Positions 44,139 to 56,528 of a DNA stretch of 64,000 bases are shown piece after piece. Where the stretch lies: NCBI GenBank assembly GCA_003550325.1, contig QKWP01000431.1:36260-100259 (forward strand), in the 5' to 3' direction. The notes under the pieces are model-generated. The model saw nothing but the letters and a program-made list of their open reading frames with translations, did not search any database and was not told the origin of the DNA. The translations under genes were made by a program, and so were the position numbers. Source of the stretch: Gigaspora rosea (taxonomy: Eukaryota; Glomeromycota; Glomeromycetes; Diversisporales; Gigasporaceae). How positions within the stretch are numbered: the first letter of the stretch is position 1; each line of letters begins with the position of its first letter.

Positions 44139-47100
44139 ATGGCTACATTTGCTACTGACAAAGATCTTAATGCTGGTACTTCACAAGACGTCCATTTGGG
44201 TGTAAATAGTTTCTCCGCTATTGCCTGCGTTGAGGACCGAGACATATCTTTAGCAACGGCTACAACCGAGATTTTTGGACGCTTTCAGTTTTTGAAGGTA
44301 TGTCTTGAATGTCAACGAACCTACACTAAACTGCACTTACTTGTTATGTGGAAAGGTTATACTGACAATAAATCATTTTAAGACTCTTTTGCACCCGAAC
44401 ATTTGTGAATATGTAGAAATAGTCAAAGGAAAACATGGTATTTTGATGAGATTTATGTGCATTCATTTCAACTTTCATGAATTTTAAACAAACAAATTGA
44501 ATTTTAGACCGTCTGTTTGTTATATTCGAATATCATATGAACCAACTTGGTAAATTATATAGCCGTGATAACGAGGGTAACATACAAGTAGCGAGGTAAT
44601 GGATTATTAGGAAAAAAATCAATAATTTGCAGAATGGTTGACCAAAGCAAGGTGAAAAAAAAAGAACAATAATTCGTCAATAAAATTAATATTAGTGTTT
44701 GCTTTGATTAATCGGACTTTTTTGATGGACCTATGTCAATATTGAATGCAAAAATATTCAGTGCTTGCTTGCTTTGTTCATACCTTCTCGGCTGTATTTT
44801 ACTCATCATAAATTCATATTAACTTGATTTTTGAAAATTTCAAGGGTAGGGGATAATATGATCCAAGAATGGGCATTTCAAATTTTGAAAGCGCTAGCAT
44901 ATTTAAATAAAAACAATATTACGCATCATAATTTGGCACCAAATAATATTTTATTGGATTCTCAGGTAAATGAACGAATATAATCCTCTTGGCTTTGATA
45001 GATCGTTTTCTAGAAATGTTTATAATACTTTTTAGGGCAGAGTGAAACTAGCGGACTATGGACTATATTTTATGACTAAAGGAGGTGTTAATGTTGACTT
45101 CCCGATTGGGTAGATATTTTGTAGTTATGTTGCATTCATAATGTAACGTAGTTTTAACTCTTTTTTTTTGTGAATTTGTGAAAGCTACCCTCATTACATT
45201 CCACCGGAAGCAATTTATCATTCAATTGACATTAATGAAACTACTGGCAAGGTATATGTTTACGTGTATATATGTTTTTTGTCTTTATTTTTAATTTATT
45301 TTTTTAAAGGAGGAAAAGTAGTTAAAATTTAGTTTGTTTTTAGGTTGATGTATGGTCGTTAGGCGTAATATTAGCAGAACTTGCTACTGGTGCACCATTT
45401 TGGGAAGGTAATGATAAAGACATTAGCAGAATTTTTTCTGCATTATGGAAACTCCAATCCATTGCAGAAGAAGATGAGGACGAAGAACTTTGGGATCGGT
45501 TTGCAGTTTGCCAACTTGGAATAAATGGACCCATATTAGATTTTCTCCAGGGAACTGATGACGATGAAAATGTAGAATTTCGAAAGCTTGTCAGAGCGTG
45601 TTTGGAAGTAAATCCTTCTAATAGATGTTCACCAGAACAGTTATTATCACATCCATATTTTTCATCAATATATGAGAATGATTTTAGTAATAACTATAGA
45701 TATTGGTGCATCAAGCCGTTTTTACAATCACAAAAGTTTGAAGTGGATGACGATTTCTTGGAGCCTATAGATGATCCTCAGAACAAAGATGTTCTTGATG
45801 GGATGCCATTATCGCAGATTTATTATTTTTGGAAGCTAGCAGGAGGTGACGTAGAATCAGAATTAGCAAAAAGAGGCTATATGTCAAGTACACCACCAAT
45901 AGAGAGGATTCCTAGGACAGTAAAGGTGCTAGATGGAAAGGAAGAAGGTACGACAAAGGACACAGCCTTCTTGTATTCTGATACTGTTTACAGTTTATCG
46001 CTTAAGGAACTTCGACAGAGATTAAAATCAGTTGCTGGACCAAACAAGGAAACTTTCGAATGGGATACAGACTATTTTCTCGTTGTAGATGAAAATGACA
46101 TGAATTTTCTTGTTGATGAAATAGTAGATGATGAAAACTCAGGCCCTAAAGATGAAAGACTTGAAGAATTAATTGGGAAATATCTCTTCCCGGATCCCAA
46201 CAATAACAAACCATCTTCATCGTCAGTAATTGGCCAAAGTCCACCACCATCGAATAATGTCAAATCACCGTTACTTGCACGAGAAAAGGACGTTGTATAT
46301 CAGTTCCAAAGAGTAGCCCTTTTTAGTGAATTGCTTCGACAATATCCAGCATCCCGTGATGAGATCATTCATCAGGCAAAAGTTGATATACCACCTTTTT
46401 TGCGCGGAAAAATTTGGGCCGCTATATTAGGTGTTAATGGCGATTATCAAACTGCATATGATGCTTACGACAAAGAAACTGAAAAAGAGAATCAAACAGA
46501 TCGTCAGGTTAGCACTTTCTTTTATCTGTTGAAATGATATAAATCAGCATTATAATAACGTTTATATATTTCTTAGATTGATGTCGGTAATGTATCGTTT
46601 GAAATTCTTTGATATATGTTAGAATTAATAAAAAATCTGATAAGTTTTGTATCGAAAATAATTATTGCAGATGTTCCAAGATGCCATCAATATCATCAAC
46701 TACTTTCGTCTCCTGTAGGGCATGAAAAATTGAGAAGACTTCTGAAATGTTTTGTGGCTGCAAATAAACAAAAATTGGTTTATTGGCAAGGTATTCAAAT
46801 ATTTGCATTATTATTTGTTTGTGAATTTGTAATTAAAATTTATTTGTAATTTTTTACAGGACTAGATTCTCTGTGTGCACCTTTCTTAACTCTTAATTTT
46901 AATGATGAAGCTCTGGCATTCAGCTGCTTTCACGCGTTTATTCCTAAATTTATGAAAGATTTTTTCATATCTGACAATACTCCTGTCATGCAAGAATATC
47001 TTGCAGTTTTTCGTCATCTTTTATCATTTCATGATCCGGAACTATCTAGGCACCTCAACAAAGTAGGATACCATCCAGAATTATACGCCGTTCCATGGTT

Positions 47101-48172
47101 TTTAACATTGTTCACACGTAAGTTCATATATATGTAGTCTCTTTAGCTTATTAACATTTCTATTATCCAATAAATTCTTATGACATTTATCTAATCAGAT
47201 GTATTTCCGCTCGATAAAACCTACCATTTATGGGATAAAATTCTTGTTGGACCACCATCGTTACCATTATTCACTGGTGTTTCGATTATAAGACAATTTC
47301 GAGATACTCTCATCAAGACGGAGTTTAATGACTGTATAATGGTTGCCGAATTATTCCCGAATGTTGATATCGAAAAATGCGTTCAATCAGCATTATCAAT
47401 GTATAAAGTTACACCACCTTCCGTGATATATCGTGTACACGAATCGGATACAAAGACCGGGGAAAATCAAGTATCTATAGTTATTTCCGACTTTCATTAA
47501 ATGATATGTCATATCATATTTATATAAGTGTTTATATATCAAATTTTTTTTTTATTACATGGTTTTTTAAAGCATGATCAACGCTGGTGGGAACAGCCTA
47601 CACCTATTGAAGTAAAAAAAGCAGAATTGACACCCAGAATATCACTTAAGGATTTAGTCAAACTTAAAAATTACGTTTTAGTAATTGATACGAGAACTGA
47701 ACAAGAGTATGTATGATTCATTATTGTTATTTATAACATTGATTTGTAAATTATATATGTTATTTATTTGTAGATTTGGAAGGGGCCATTTTCCGTTATC
47801 AATTAATATGAATCCAGTACATCTAGAGCAATTGTCACAAGCATTATGGCAAGAAAAAAAGAAGTACCATGTTGTAGTTGGAATACGTGGTGAATCAGGA
47901 CCGCAGGTTCGCATTATTATTTTATAATTCTGAAATATTATTAATTTGTCATATAAAAATTTTTTAAAATGTAAATTTTTCGGTTTAAGTTCGCCAGTGA
48001 TTTAGTCAACGCAGGTTTTCCACGTGTTGCAGTATTAAACGGCGGTATCGATGTGATGCGTGATGATGGAGTAGGAGTTGTAGTATGCACCTGTGCATGC
48101 CCACCAATAAAGGCACCATCTAAAAATAGAGATGTTATTTACTGGAAATGTACACAAAATTTAATGAATTAA
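44139..48172 (+). CDS. TBCK: TBCK-like protein: pseudokinase, TBC Rab-GAP, rhodanese
   Basis: Fourteen exons give 928 codons (human TBCK: 893): 44139-44297, 44383-44437, 44508-44549, 44850-44965, 45036-45109, 45185-45251, 45344-46507, 46577-46586 (10-bp microexon), 46671-46790, 46860-47117, 47199-47470, 47573-47706, 47774-47906 and 47990-48172. Kinase-like part (about 45-300): [28 protein letters not shown] and DYG. The HRD Asp and the VAIK Lys are missing, so it is a pseudokinase. TBC domain (about 520-740): [21 protein letters not shown] and YWQG, so both the Arg and Gln fingers needed for Rab GTP hydrolysis are kept. Rhodanese part (about 810-900) lacks the active Cys. Start chosen at ATGGCT; an upstream in-frame ATG (44031) adds a low-complexity HDRYRYRYR stretch. 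TBCK is linked to endosomal FERRY-complex and mTOR functions in animals. Confidence 0.92.
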
Positions 48173-49020
48173 ATAACAATAATCATAGACGTGATTTATA
48201 TTTATGTAAATTTTTGTATGAATAACTCTTAAATATATAAATATACAATTTTGAACAAAAACATTACACATACTGTATACAATTTATGATTTATTAAGAC
48301 AGGGTTAACACCAATATTTATTGTTTCGAATTGGAAAGCTTTTAAGATGAGAAAATCACTTTCGACTCAAAGTGAAAAATTTTCGCGTATGCTTCTTGAA
48401 TAATAATTCATAATAATACAAGAGTGGGGTAAATAAAAGTATATGTGTAAATATTATAATATACAGTATTAAATTAAATTACCGTAGTTATAATCGATGC
48501 TAGGACAGTATGGTTGGTTTCTACTAATATCGATAATAATCTCCATTGCACTTAATCGTTAGTGGTGATGATGATTTAAATCTGATGATTTTAATTGATT
48601 ACAATCGAGTTTCAAAATTTCCTGATGCAGACGTTATTTAGATATTTCGATGCTATATATTTAGTTATCGATACTATGTAGACATTTCGGTACTATTTAA
48701 ACATTCGGCAATATTTTAGAATTTCGTCACTAATTTAGTCTTTCGACATGCTAAATGTCGAAACATTTCGATATAGCTTAAAACAATTTCGGCTAACAAC
48801 ACTATGCACACAATATATTTATTCACTTTAATAAATTACAATATTTAAAAGTATTAACTGGGTTTCGATATTTTTATTTACTTAATTATTTTATATATAT
48901 ATATTTATTAAATTATTTATTAAATACAAATTATTATAATTTTTAATACAATTACTATGCTAAAATTAACTTTTACTAATTATTTAAAAAATACATTATT
49001 TCCAAAAAATTACAAATAAA
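48173..49020. other. Intergenic, with a TTTCGGTACTA-type degenerate repeat
   Basis: At 48640-48790 a unit of about 30 bp (ATTTCGATACTATTTAGAC-like) recurs five times and ends in an inverted pair (TTTCGACATG...CTAAATGTCGAAA). No gene. Confidence 0.4.
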
Positions 49021-49565
49021 TAACGTTTGGATACTTGGCTTCGGCAAACATTGCCTACTGGTCCTGACTGCCACGAAGAGGCGTACCCATATAGTCAGGG
49101 TTCTTTTTCTGGGAAGAACCTTATCATTTCAAGGAAAGAAACCCCCCTTTTCTTCTAGTGCACATTATCCTCGCTTTGAAAAGAGAAAAGCGGCGAGCAA
49201 AAAAAAACTACCAGGTTAAACGAGACAAATCCCTATAAACCCAGCGCAGTAACTAGCAATGATATAACCTACTCTATTGTGCCATATATGATTCTTTATG
49301 GTGAAATCATAAAAGTCCGTCCAAAACGACGTTATAAGTAAACTTCGCAAAGAAAGCCCTTAAATTAAGTTCTCAGTTTTACATCCATACCAGAGCGTTT
49401 TATTAATACAGAATACTGAGTTTTACAACTAATACCAGAGCACCCGCTCATCTAGTCGGGTGGTTAGTATTAGAACACAAAGAACTTAATCTAGTTTTTC
49501 ATCCTTACCAGAGCACCCGCTCGTCTAGTCGGGTGATTAGTGCAAATAAAAAACTGAAAGGACAA
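49021..49565. repeat. Locally GC-richer block with repeated CACCCG/CGGGTG hairpins
   Basis: From 49380 on, a unit of about 75 bp recurs three times around TACCAGAGC. The last two copies hold CACCCGCTC(A/G)TCTAGTCGGGTG, which folds as a 6-bp stem inside a longer bulged stem (CTAATACCAG...TTAGTATTAG). Upstream (49040-49260) is composition unlike the rest of the window, without a reading frame. I do not recognise it. A structured repeat unit or an untranslated RNA are possibilities. Confidence 0.45.
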
Positions 49566-49704
49566 TCTTGAGATTTGGGTTAGGGTACTTTGGCGCAAAA
49601 TGATAAGTTTATCAGAGCAGTATCAGAGCTAGTCAAAGATAGGTACGTAAACAATTTTTAGCAGATCTATTTATAAATCTGAAATTGTATGATTCGTATC
49701 TAGT

Positions 49705-49757
49705 TAATCTGGTTTGGTGTAAGGTTTGGTGTAAGGTTTGGTGTAAGGTTTGGTGTG
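49705..49757. repeat. 12-bp tandem repeat GGTTTGGTGTAA
   Basis: Four exact or near-exact copies of GGTTTGGTGTAA. Confidence 0.75.
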
Positions 49758-49811
49758 ACTATTGCTGTATTGATCAATTAGAAAATCGAACATTCCCGAA
49801 ATTCAGTCTGG

Positions 49812-50088
49812 CTAAAGCCATGTACCCACGTGATTTTTTGAAATTTTAGTTAAAATTCGTATCAGAGTCTGTTTAGCATTAGGGTCGGGGTTAGGTTTAG
49901 GACTAATATAGGTAAAATTACCTTCCCGACATTTTTTATTAATGGCCCAAGATAGGTTTAGAATGCCGTTTTTATGTTCTTGCGTTTTTTTTGTTTTTTG
50001 ACTTCTTCGGGCTGATCCGTGTAAACAAAATTTCGCGACTCCGTTTGGTTGATTTACACGAAAATGTCACGTGGGTACATGGCTTTAG
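49812..50088. mobile_element. TIR element, CTAAAGCCATGTACCC ends
   Basis: Ends CTAAAGCCATGTACCCACGT and its complement (ACGTGGGTACATGGCTTTAG) bound 277 bp. Its right half recurs in direct orientation at 56342-56525. The target duplication is obscured because a hAT element inserted at its right end. Confidence 0.65.
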
Positions 50089-50090
50089 AC

Positions 50091-50313
50091 TAGGGTGTCC
50101 AGGATTATGCGATGCGAAATTATGCGCATAATTAACCATTTTTTTGCATCGCATATGCTTCGCATAATTGAACAAAAAAAGGCATAATGATCATGTGGGT
50201 GGATTGTGATTGGCAGATAGGTGTGTCGAAAATCGCCCGGCTAACGACGTAGAAAATCAATGAACTTAAAATTGACCTCGATCGCATCGCATCGCATAAT
50301 CCTGGACACCCTA
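50091..50313. mobile_element. hAT MITE, TAGGGTGTCCAGGATTATGC ends
   Basis: Long inverted ends (TAGGGTGTCCAGGATTATGC...) and a perfect 8-bp duplication CTTTAGAC (50083-50090, 50314-50321). The right copy 56505-56525 shows the uninterrupted sequence CTTTAGACGACCCCC. Confidence 0.9.
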
Positions 50314-50329
50314 CTTTAGACGACCCCCA

Positions 50330-51765
50330 GATTTTAATCACAGGCCTTGATTATTATTGGTCAAAATTCATTACCACCAAATATTTAGTCCGAAATTTGA
50401 GAAACAATTTTAATCTTTAATAATCAATAAAAAGCAAACTGTGAATCTGAAAGAGAAGCATCAACATTACTGTTTTTACATTTTTAATTAAAAAAACAAG
50501 ATGTTATTTGAAGTTATATGATGACTGTATAAGTGACACATTAATTTTTTTTTTTTTTTCTGGTATGTATTCGAGCACGTTCAAAAACAAAGTTTTACGT
50601 ACTTATTATTATCAAAATATATCCACCTTATATGAATTTCTTTACGATGTATTAGGCAATCAAATTGAATTGATTCAGAAGGGTGACGAGGAAGACTGTA
50701 CAAGTTTACTAAAAACCTCATTCATAAGTGACACCTTTTCGTGTAACTTGTTGGGAAAGAATTCGTTCAAGTAAGAGAAATTCGAATTCTTAGATTCAAA
50801 TTTCTTATATGATATTCATATTGCTCAAACTAATTTCTATATAACCACCGATGCAAAATACAAAAACCATGCATTTTACTATCGTAAAGATATCTGGTTA
50901 CGAATTGAAAAAATATAATATAGAATTTTTGCCAGCAAATACCTTTGAAAAAGTCTCAAAATATGCAAAATTCATAATCAAAAAGACATATCTTTAATGC
51001 CTTAACATTTTAATGAGAAGCACAATAGTATTTTGGGATATTCAACTGTTCGATTTCTTTCAAAAGGATTTAATGGAACAATACGACGTATTATCAATCT
51101 GAGTAGAGTGCAATATAAGGTTAATTTTTTTTTTAAATGATTATTATTTGTTAAGATATTCTTATTTAATTATCTAAAATATTAATTTTAATACAATTAA
51201 TCATTATATATATTTTTATACCTGGTAAATAAAATTCTTATTGACATAGGCGTATGATGAAAGAAAGCCAAAACAATCTGTGAACACAATTCTATAAGTT
51301 ACATTCGAGTTCTAATATTCGAAAAAAAGTACAGTATTAGTAGCTTTCAAGATATTTTTCCTATATTTTATTTGTTAAATGGCTTGAGAAAAAATAAATA
51401 ATATTTTTCCATTTTAGGGTGAATATGCGATTCATAAATATGGAGTTGTTTGCCAGAAGGATAGTACCGTGCGTTGGTATATATTAAATTATCAGTTTTA
51501 TAATATTTTTTTTGATCATTGCATTTATGTTCGTGTTGTTTGCACTAAAATATATTAGATGATTTTCCCGATTTTCAAAAATTTGCAAGAGAATCAACAA
51601 CAAAGTTTCCAATTTCTTTTTTTATTGATCGTCATGGAGGATATACTTGATCTCAATTTAATAAAAGATTCTGAAATTGCAATATATTTTATATCGTGTA
51701 ATTTGCAATATGATTTATAGGCAATGTATTGTATTTCACAAGGATCAGTTGTATCGACGCTGCTT
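50330..51765 (+). repeat. Left arm of a ~6-kb inverted duplication
   Basis: Begins CAGATTTTAATCACAGGCC and ends near GTATCGACGCTG. It matches the complement of 53666-56333 after two insertions there are removed. Several small indels and substitutions separate the arms, so it is not a simple assembly mirror. Confidence 0.8.
50540..51740 (+). pseudogene. Unrecognised gene copy in the left arm
   Basis: Coding-like phrases follow one another with stops between: MYSSTFKNKVLRTYYYQNIS, ISTLYEFLYDVLGNQIELIQ, then FYITTDAKYKNHAFYYRKDI, FLSKGFNGTIRRIINLSRVQ, and after an intron-like gap GEYAIHKYGVVCQKDSTVRW and FFIDRHGGYT. The same phrases recur in the right arm, so this is a duplicated gene of unknown family. 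Both copies seem broken. Confidence 0.45.
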
Positions 51766-52645
51766 CTACTGCAAAGGCCCCATATTTTCTTAAATATATA
51801 TTTCCTAAAAGCCTATTTCATTTATTATACCGAAGTAGTATGAGATCTAATAGCGCTCATTGCGAAAAAATTCATTAAACTAAATTTGCAAAAAATGCCA
51901 TAAGGCGTGTTTTTGTTGACCGGACCCTATATATGAATAAAAATCATGAATTAAATAATAGTATAGTCTTTACTCAATTGTCTTTGATAGCGTTTGCAAA
52001 AAAGTGTGACCCTGTGATTTCATGGTGAAGATGGCGGAAAAGTTTCCGTGATTTTAATTCCCTATCGATCATAATTTTCTATCAATAACGTCCGAAATCT
52101 TTGAAATTCTTCAAGAATCGAAAAATCCGGCTGATTTCTCGTGATTTTACATGACATCATGATCTGCAGAGGTCAGCCAGGATTCCTTGGTAAAGTATCT
52201 GCAATGTCCGCATGGTTTTATCAAAAAAATATATATAATGAATAGGTTATACTGAATAAACGAATTAGGAAGACCTACGTGAAAAGCTATTTCGTGTATA
52301 ATCAACTTCGCAATTCAATGTGGAAGTGTGAATTAGAATCCCGCACCACGGAAATCTAAAATCCATTTTCAAAATTGTTAAATTAATAAAATAATTGATT
52401 TACCAAGCGTATTCCTCAATTTATCAATCGGTTTCTCATCAATAATAATAACGAAGTTTGTTAAGCTCTTTTCTCTGTTAACAACACACTTATATTTTGG
52501 ATATCCTAAAGTATATTATGTATTCAATAAAATTACCAATTTTTATATTCAATATATATATCATAATCATTACCTTTATGCATTGCAGTTATAAATCTTT
52601 CAACCTTTCTTTTACAGAAAATCGTCAGGATAACGTAACATGATC
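51766..52645. other. Centre of the inverted duplication, left part
   Basis: No confident gene. On the minus strand, 52610-52645 can join 53494-53598 (MMEWEVFPFVRHDDDIS, LVLFWLKIEFTDH) once the hAT element is removed, suggesting an interrupted exon of unknown family. Confidence 0.35.
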
Positions 52646-53485
52646 TAGGGATATTACGGTCCGTTCTTTATGAACTGGTTCAATAAACCAGACATGATTT
52701 AGGGATGTTACGGTCCGTCTTGGTTCGGTTTTCATGAACTGGTTCAATAAACCAGCCACGTCCGGTTTGATTCGGGACCAGACCCGGACCGGACCCAGCT
52801 ATTGATTCTAACTTATCATCAGAAATTTTCAGTTGTCCCAGAATTTATGAGAACAGTTGTAAGCAATTAATATCACTGAACCGTATGTGTAGCTATAGTA
52901 CCGGGATTTTTGGTTGAATTTATTTTGTAAAAAAAAAATAAAAAATAAAAAATAAAAAACTTAAAATGCATACACACTTTACGTTTATAATTAGCACAAT
53001 ATCATTTTATTTATATAAATAACCCGTTTTTGCGCTTGCTGATGTTATTCAAACTTCTATATTTGCTTTACCGGTAATTGTTTAAACAATAATGTTTCTT
53101 TTACAATCGCGATGGATATTAGTATAATTGGTGTTTACAATAAAGCTTACTACTAGAGTTCGAGGCATGGGTAAAAAATTAGGCATGCCCTTTTTATGTA
53201 GAAAATATCAAACAATTGCTTTCCGTTCTTTGATGTTGCTTGACGTCCAATTTACTAGCCAATCGGATATGACATTTATGTCACATGACTAGGGCATGCC
53301 CAACGGTTGAAAGGCCTCTGTGCCTCGAACCCTACTTACTACAAATCATGAGAGTTTTTATACACCAAATGCCGAGTGTGATAATATTTCCTTACTTCTA
53401 TTTGATTATATAATCGTGATGTTCGTGTTTATTTATACGGATCGACTTTGGACCAGGTCCAGACCATAGGACCGTAACATCCCTA
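52646..53485. mobile_element. hAT element, 840 bp, with tandemly repeated left end
   Basis: Ends TAGGGAT(A/G)TTACGGTCC and GGACCGTAACATCCCTA. A perfect 8-bp duplication ACATGATC (52638-52645, 53486-53493) flanks it. The left 50 bp occurs twice (52646 and 52697), and the second copy is preceded by ACATGATT, as if a terminus plus target had been duplicated. No transposase frame. Confidence 0.85.
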
Positions 53486-53689
53486 ACATGATCTGTAAAT
53501 TCAATCTTTAGCCAAAACAATACAAGACCTTCTAAAATGGTATATTTACTTATATCATCATCATGCCTAACGAAAGGGAACACTTCCCATTCCATCAAAT
53601 TAAATTATTAGTATATTAGATATATATATATCAAAAGAAATCAATTGTACTAATACAAACCTACAAAACAGCGTCGATACAACTGATCC

Positions 53690-54960
53690 TTGTGAAATAA
53701 TACCAATACATTGCCTATAAAACTTGTCTCCAATCTATTAATAGACATGGCATATTGTTATATTGCAAATTACACGATATAAAATATATTGCAATTTCAG
53801 AATCTTTTATTAAATTGAGATCAAGTATATCCTCCATGATTCTTCAATAAGAAAAGAAATTGGAAACTTTGTTGTTGATTCTCTTGCAAATTTTTGAAAA
53901 TCAGGAAAATCATCTAATATATTTTAGTGCAAACAACACGAACATAAATGCAATGATCAAAAAAAAATATTATAAAACTGATTAATTTAATATATACCAA
54001 CGCACGGTATTATCCTTCTGGCAAACAACACCATATTTATGAATCGCATATTCACCCTAAAATGAAAAAATATTATTTATTTTTTCTCAAGCCATTTAAC
54101 AAATAAAATATTGGAAAAATATCTTGAAAGCTACCAATACTGTACTATTTTTTCGAATATTAGAACTCGAATGTAACTTATAGAATTGTGTTCACAGATT
54201 GTTTTGGCTTTCTTTCATCATGCGCCTATGTCAATAAGAATTTTATTTACCAGGTATAAAAATATATATAATGATTAATTGTATTAAAATTAATATTTAG
54301 ATAAGTAAATAAAAATAATAACCATTTAAAACCTTATTTTGCACTCTACTCAGATTGATAATACGTCGTATTGTTCCATTAAATCCTTTTGAAAGAAATC
54401 GAACAGTAGAATATCCCAAAACACTATTGTGCTTCTCAGTTTCCTGCAAATAAAACATAATAATCAAATCATTAAAATGTTAAGGCATTAAAGATATGTC
54501 TTTTTGATTATGAATTTTGCATATTTTGGGACTTTTTCAAAGGTATTGGCTGGCAAAAATTCTATATTATATTTTTTTCAATTCGTAACCAGATATCTTT
54601 AGGATAGTAAAATGCATGGTTTTTGTATTTTGCATCGATGGTTATTTAGAAATTAATTTGAGCAATATGAATATCATAAAATAAATTTAGTGATAAGAAA
54701 TTGAATCTGAAAAGTACTAAGAATTCGAATTTCTCTTACTTGAACGAATAGTTTCCCAACAAGTTACACGAAAAGGTGTCACTTATGAGGCTTTTAGTAA
54801 ACTTGTACAATCTTCCTCGTCACCCTTCTGAATCAATTCAATTTGATTGCTTAATACATCGTAAAGAACTTCATATAAGGTGGATATATTTTGATAATAA
54901 GTACGTAAAACTTTGTTTTTTTTGAACGTGCTCGAATACATTGTCAAAAATTAATAGCAG
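53690..54960 (-). pseudogene. Unrecognised gene copy in the right arm
   Basis: Mirror copy of 50540-51740 on the minus strand, sharing the phrases around NQIELIQKGDEEDCTSLL, FNGTIRRIINLSRVQ and GCQKDST-like segments, with a short deletion (loss of an ATTC repeat near 54785) relative to the left copy. Family unknown. Confidence 0.4.
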
Positions 54961-55023
54961 GGATATATATGGTTCGTGTCTTGTTTTTAATTAAAAAAAA
55001 CAGATTCACAGTTAGCTTTTGGG

Positions 55024-55323
55024 CATTTACTAATTTCCCAAGTTTCGGATTCTGGCCAATCAGAACGCAAGATCAGGTGTAACGCGAAGATCAAAACAAC
55101 AATCGCTCTCTTTCGAAAAGTCACATTTATATCAAAATTTCGCCTAAGAAATCACCTTTTGTGACTAAAAAAAAAAATTCCTTGCAAAATTTTGGTATAA
55201 TGCTGCCCACTAACCCCAACCCAAACCCTAACCGAGATGTCACATTTTAATTAGAAGGTGACATGTAAATTGGTGCGAATAATCCCAGCCAATAGAAACT
55301 TGGGGGGGGAATTAGTAAAAACT
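55024..55323. mobile_element. Mutator-like MITE, 9-bp duplication
   Basis: Ends CATTTACTAATTTCCCAAG and (inwards) AGTTTTTACTAATTCCCCCC. The perfect 9-bp duplication GCTTTTGGG (55015-55023, 55324-55332) is the Mutator hallmark. Internally it carries AAACCCTAACC telomere-like phrases. Confidence 0.75.
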
Positions 55324-55339
55324 GCTTTTGGGACACTTT

Positions 55340-56204
55340 AAGAAGAGTTAACCCAGTGATTATCATGAATTATCACCTCGATATAATCACATGGTAATTT
55401 TGATTGATTAAAAAATCAGGTGATTCATTACGTACACTGTGTAATAACTGATAAGTGCATCTAATTTAAAGAGCTGGTAATGATTTTTGTTGTGCCAGTT
55501 TTGTGTCACTCAATAAATTGGTTTCTACTTCAAGCAAAGGTAATCTCGCGTTTTTAGTTAGATTATCAGTAATTCCAGGAAAATAAAGAATCGCTTCGTG
55601 ATTTTATACTGATGTATTATAATAATCAGTAAATAATAAAAAAAAAGGGCCTTATTTTTGGAGAAATACAGTACCTGTGTTGTAAATCAAAAATTTTAAT
55701 TGGCGCGAATGTAAAAACAATATGCACAAAAAACCATTTAGCCACAGCAAAAAAATTTCTGGTCATGTAATGATCTGCAAATTCAAAACAAACGTTCGTT
55801 CTAAAGAAAATTAGAAGAAATCGTTTATCTCTCTGCACTAACTAAAAATATTCCTTGATCGATTTTATTATATAAAATGCAAACCCAAACCCTAAAATAA
55901 ACACTAACCCTAACCCTAACCTAAATAAACTTATCGGTTATTATGTGACCAGAACTTTTTAGTGCGCAAATTTAAAGGGCGTTCTTAAAATATACCCGGA
56001 GTATAGGTTTTTAACCTATGACTAAAAATAAATTTAATTTAAAATAAACATCATGTGCTAACTAACCTTAACCCTAAAAGACTAAAATTAAAGAAAGTAT
56101 ACCCCCGAGTATTTTCAATTTATCACCTGACATTTGTTTACATTTTTTTGGGCAATAAAATCACTATGTAATAAATCGTGATAATTACTGGGTTAACTCT
56201 TCTT
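55340..56204. mobile_element. TIR element, AAGAAGAGTTAACCCAGT ends
   Basis: Ends AAGAAGAGTTAACCCAGTGA and (inwards) AAGAAGAGTTAACCCAGTAA bound 865 bp. A telomere-like CCCTAACCCTAACC run lies inside (55905-55920). The short minus-strand open frame at 55626-55838 has no recognisable motif. No clear target duplication. Confidence 0.6.
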
Positions 56205-56337
56205 CAATCTTCTCTTGCTTTTTATTGATTATTAAAGACTAAAATGGTTTCTCAAATTTCAAACTAAATATAAATTTTTCTTTGGTGGTAATAAATTTTG
56301 ACCAATAATAATCAAGGCCCGTAATTAAAATCTGGTA

Positions 56338-56528
56338 ATTACCTTCCTGACATTTTTTATTAATGGCCCAAGATAGGTTTAGAATGCCGTTTTTATATTC
56401 TTGCGTTTTTTTTGTTTTTTGACTTCTTCGGGCTAATCCGTGTAAACAAAATTTCGCGACTCTGTTTGGTTGATTTACACGAAAATGTCATGTGGGTACA
56501 TGGCTTTAGACGACCCCCAAAAAACTTC
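56338..56528. repeat. Direct repeat of 49915-50090 (right flank of the inverted duplication)
   Basis: ACCTTCC(T/C)GACATTTTTTAT through GGCTTTAGACGACCCCC is the same, in the same orientation, as the segment left of the inverted duplication, with few substitutions. Confidence 0.8.

Larger units (their letters stand above)
53666..56333 (-). repeat. Right arm of the inverted duplication (interrupted)
   Basis: Complementary to 50330-51765. Elements at 55024-55323 and 55340-56204 lengthen it. The outermost end reads CAGATTTTAATTAC when viewed inwards, matching the left arm's start. Confidence 0.8.
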
